This document shows positions 61,917 through 64,000 of a stretch of 64,000 nucleotides of DNA, piece after piece; the first letter of the stretch is position 1, and each line of letters opens with the position of its first letter. The DNA is taken from contig CAJJDN010000043.1 of the NCBI GenBank assembly GCA_905182985.1, positions 286,112 to 350,111 on the forward strand, read 5' to 3'. The position numbers were made by a program, and so were the translations under genes. The notes under the pieces were generated by a model. That model ran no database searches. It saw only the letters and a list, made by a program, of their open reading frames with translations, and was not told the DNA's origin. Source of the stretch: Paramecium sonneborni. Its lineage: Eukaryota > Ciliophora > Oligohymenophorea > Peniculida > Parameciidae.

Positions 61917-62602
61917 TTTTTAAACTAATTATTTTTAATTATGATTTTTTTGATTTTGGATATTCTGTCTAATGATATTATTTCCCAAATCATAAATACA
62001 ATTTATTAAAATATCACTTTGTAAATATTTATACACTATTATAAAAAAAATATAATACCTTAGATCTAACTCAAAATAATCATTATATTATATCAAATAT
62101 AATTGTTTTACCTTTGATTATTAAGGATAAAGTTTCATTAATTAGAAACGATTTATAATTCTTAATAATATTTGCAATTCGGAGTTATTTTGATAAAAAT
62201 AAAATTTGAGCCATAAAATTACCATAAATTTTCAAAGAAAATGTATTTCTAAGTTTATATCTACAAAAAATGCATAATAAATTCTAATTGATCTTAATTT
62301 CCATTTTCTTTAAATATGACAAGATGTGATTAATATTTGAATAATAAACTTAATCAAAAGGAGGCTTATGATAAAAAAATTTAAGTTAATGTTTAAAAAG
62401 CTAAAAACAATATTGTAAGTATTCAAAATATTTTAATAAAAAGTCTAACTTCAAATATGATTTATACCATAATAATTATTTTAATTAAATTAAAAATATA
62501 TAAAAAAAAAAGAAAATGAATTATAATATAAATTTTTTTATATTTTAATAACTCTATTAAAATATTTTATTTATTGTTTATCTAATTGAATTGAATATAA
62601 TA
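61917..62602. other. Intergenic region
   Basis: About 690 bp, AT-rich, on the upstream side of the desaturase and the downstream side of the next minus-strand gene. A minus frame near 62100-62304 (starting MEIKINQNLLCIFCRYK) is open for about 70 codons but has no supporting pattern. 62524-62602 is part of the duplication repeated after the N gap. Confidence 0.45.
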
Positions 62603-62897
62603 TCAAGCTTTTTAAGCAGTTGATAATAGACTTAATTTTTATTGAATTGACTTAATATAAAGAGCATCTACTTCTGATGCCTTCTCTACTGCTTTTAGTG
62701 GTTTTGTAGTCCAAGAAGCCTCTACTATCTAAAAAAATTTATAATATTTTTACTGATTCCATGCTCTTTGTTTATTTTTCTAATTTGCTTACTTGATCTG
62801 CTTTTCTTTTTAAATAACTTTCTGGTTAAGATTATTCACCAAATGTTTTTTCATCAATATACTTATTAAATATTATTAAAAAAATAATACTTTTTTT
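62524..62897 (+). repeat. First copy of a duplication flanking the N gap
   Basis: Identical to 63627-64000 (offset 1103); the match still continues at the window edge, so the full length is not known. It holds the 3' end of the charged coiled-coil gene, including both introns. Confidence 0.88.
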
Positions 62898-63524
62898 TTT
62901 ATTTTGTCTACTTTTTAATTGTGTTAAGCTAATTTCTTTCTTCTTAATTCTTCTTTTTATTCCTCATCTATTTCTTCTACATTAACAGTTTTTCTTGGAG
63001 TTTATTCAATGCCTTCCTCTCTCTTTCTTCTTTCTTCTTATTTTCTTCTTTCTTCTTCTTTAATATTTTTTTCTTTTTCTAATCTTTCCTATCCTTTTCT
63101 TTCTTCTCTTTCTTTTTTAGCTTATTATAAAACTTCTTATAAATAATCATGTCTTTCAAGCTTAAATATTTATTAATTAAATACTGTTCCTAAAGTTTAA
63201 TTTTTAACAACTTTTGGTGTCTAAGAAATTTATGGTAGCTCTAATTTTTTTTTTTTCTATTATTCTTGAAGCAATTTTAATTGCTTTTCTCTTTCTTCCT
63301 TTTCTAATTCAAGAGCTTTTTAATGTAATTCTTTAAATTCTTTTAAATATTCCTTTCCTTTTTATCTTGCTAAACTTTCTTCATATTCATAATCAAATTC
63401 ATCTTTTTTCTTTTTTTCTTCATCTTTTTATTTACTCAATATGATTGATTATTCAAGATCTTTTTTTGCTTTTTCTTATAGCTTTTTAAATCTTTCTAAA
63501 TCTTTTTCTTTCATTTCTCTTTCT
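62603..63524 (-). CDS. Highly charged coiled-coil protein, C-terminal part
   Basis: Minus-strand gene entering from the N gap and ending at TGA 62605-62603. The upstream part is almost pure Glu/Lys/Arg/Gln helix (EEERRKQEERRKREE), then PRKTVNVEEIDEEQKEELRRKKLAQHNQKV, a less extreme segment YIDEKTFGEQSQPESYLKRKADQVSKL, and a C-terminal IVEASWTTKPLKAVEKASEVDALYIKS. Introns 62862-62890 (29 nt) and 62729-62753 (25 nt). Trichohyalin-like charged helices are common in ciliary and cortical proteins, but no family is assigned. The N-terminus is not in the window. Confidence 0.55.
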
Positions 63525-63626
63525 NNNNNNNNNNNNNNNNNNNNNNNNNNNNNNNNNNNNNNNNNNNNNNNNNNNNNNNNNNNNNNNNNNNNNNNNNNNN
63601 NNNNNNNNNNNNNNNNNNNNNNNNNN
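63525..63626. other. Assembly gap (102 N)
   Basis: Run of N of unknown true length. The sequence after it repeats the sequence that begins about 1 kb before it. Confidence 0.95.
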
Positions 63627-64000
63627 TAATATAAATTTTTTTATATTTTAATAACTCTATTAAAATATTTTATTTATTGTTTATCTAATTGAATTGAATA
63701 TAATATCAAGCTTTTTAAGCAGTTGATAATAGACTTAATTTTTATTGAATTGACTTAATATAAAGAGCATCTACTTCTGATGCCTTCTCTACTGCTTTTA
63801 GTGGTTTTGTAGTCCAAGAAGCCTCTACTATCTAAAAAAATTTATAATATTTTTACTGATTCCATGCTCTTTGTTTATTTTTCTAATTTGCTTACTTGAT
63901 CTGCTTTTCTTTTTAAATAACTTTCTGGTTAAGATTATTCACCAAATGTTTTTTCATCAATATACTTATTAAATATTATTAAAAAAATAATACTTTTTTT
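63627..64000 (+). repeat. Second copy of the duplication after the N gap (repeats the gene 3' end)
   Basis: Repeats 62524-62897 exactly. On the minus strand it carries the stop (TGA 63708-63706) and last codons of the charged coiled-coil gene. Most likely an unmerged contig overlap. Confidence 0.88.

Overview
The window is AT-rich nuclear DNA from a ciliate, most likely Paramecium or a close oligohymenophorean relative. TAA and TAG are read as glutamine and TGA is the only stop: conserved proteins (14-3-3, a Ca2+-ATPase, GlnRS, kinesins, ABCA, Skp1) stay open across many TAA/TAG codons and end at TGA. About sixty introns were placed by restoring conserved reading frames. Almost all are 20-33 nt, with GTA...TAG/AAG ends, the size class known from Paramecium; exceptions are 38 nt (Myb gene), about 44 nt (Gln-rich secreted gene) and 74 nt (14-3-3). 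Genes are densely packed on both strands, often with 15-100 bp between them. Nearly every gene model below sums to a whole number of codons after intron removal. I saw no tRNA, rRNA, CRISPR or transposon.

Layout. 1-11 kb: end of a Cys-rich membrane protein (-), a coiled-coil gene (+), a Myb-type DNA-binding protein (+), a 1,730-residue ABCA transporter (-) and 14-3-3 (+). 11-18 kb: a 1.2 kb stretch with no convincing gene, then four closely spaced minus-strand genes (unknown protein, RING-H2 membrane protein, AIG1/FAR-17a-like protein, CAMK-type kinase), a Cys/His-tailed protein (+) and a Skp1-like protein (-). 18-30 kb: Sec14 protein, an acylated MORN-repeat protein, a plasma-membrane-type Ca2+-ATPase, a multispan RING protein and a kinesin-9-like motor, all +. 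30-39 kb: LRR protein (-), coiled-coil protein (+), RBM5/10-like splicing factor (-) and a secreted protein with an uninterrupted (TAA)34 polyglutamine tract (+). 39.6-49 kb: a very long kinesin-12-like protein (-) head-to-head with glutaminyl-tRNA synthetase (+), only 14 bp apart. 50-64 kb: coiled-coil proteins, a selenoprotein W-like gene with an in-frame TGA (-), a B-box-like protein, an SLC33 acetyl-CoA transporter, a tandem-PX protein, a third kinesin, a sphingolipid delta4-desaturase and a charged coiled-coil gene running into an assembly gap.

Two points need care. First, four places carry exact, same-orientation duplications of about 0.4-1.2 kb on the two sides of one N (1515, 20788, 40699) or an N run (63525-63626). 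These look like contig overlaps that were not merged, so genes crossing them appear partly doubled. Second, because TGA alone is a stop, open frames of 100-200 codons arise often by chance here; frames without other support were given low confidence or rejected.

The most interesting item is the SelW-like gene. TGA must mean selenocysteine at residue 32 and stop at the end of the same short ORF, in a genome where TGA is the only stop codon; a SECIS-like fold can be drawn in its 3' region. Functionally the window is rich in ciliary and cytoskeletal genes (three kinesins, MORN, coiled-coil proteins), membrane traffic and lipids (Sec14, tandem PX, ABCA, desaturase), ubiquitin factors (Skp1, two RING proteins) and signalling (14-3-3, kinase, Ca2+-ATPase).
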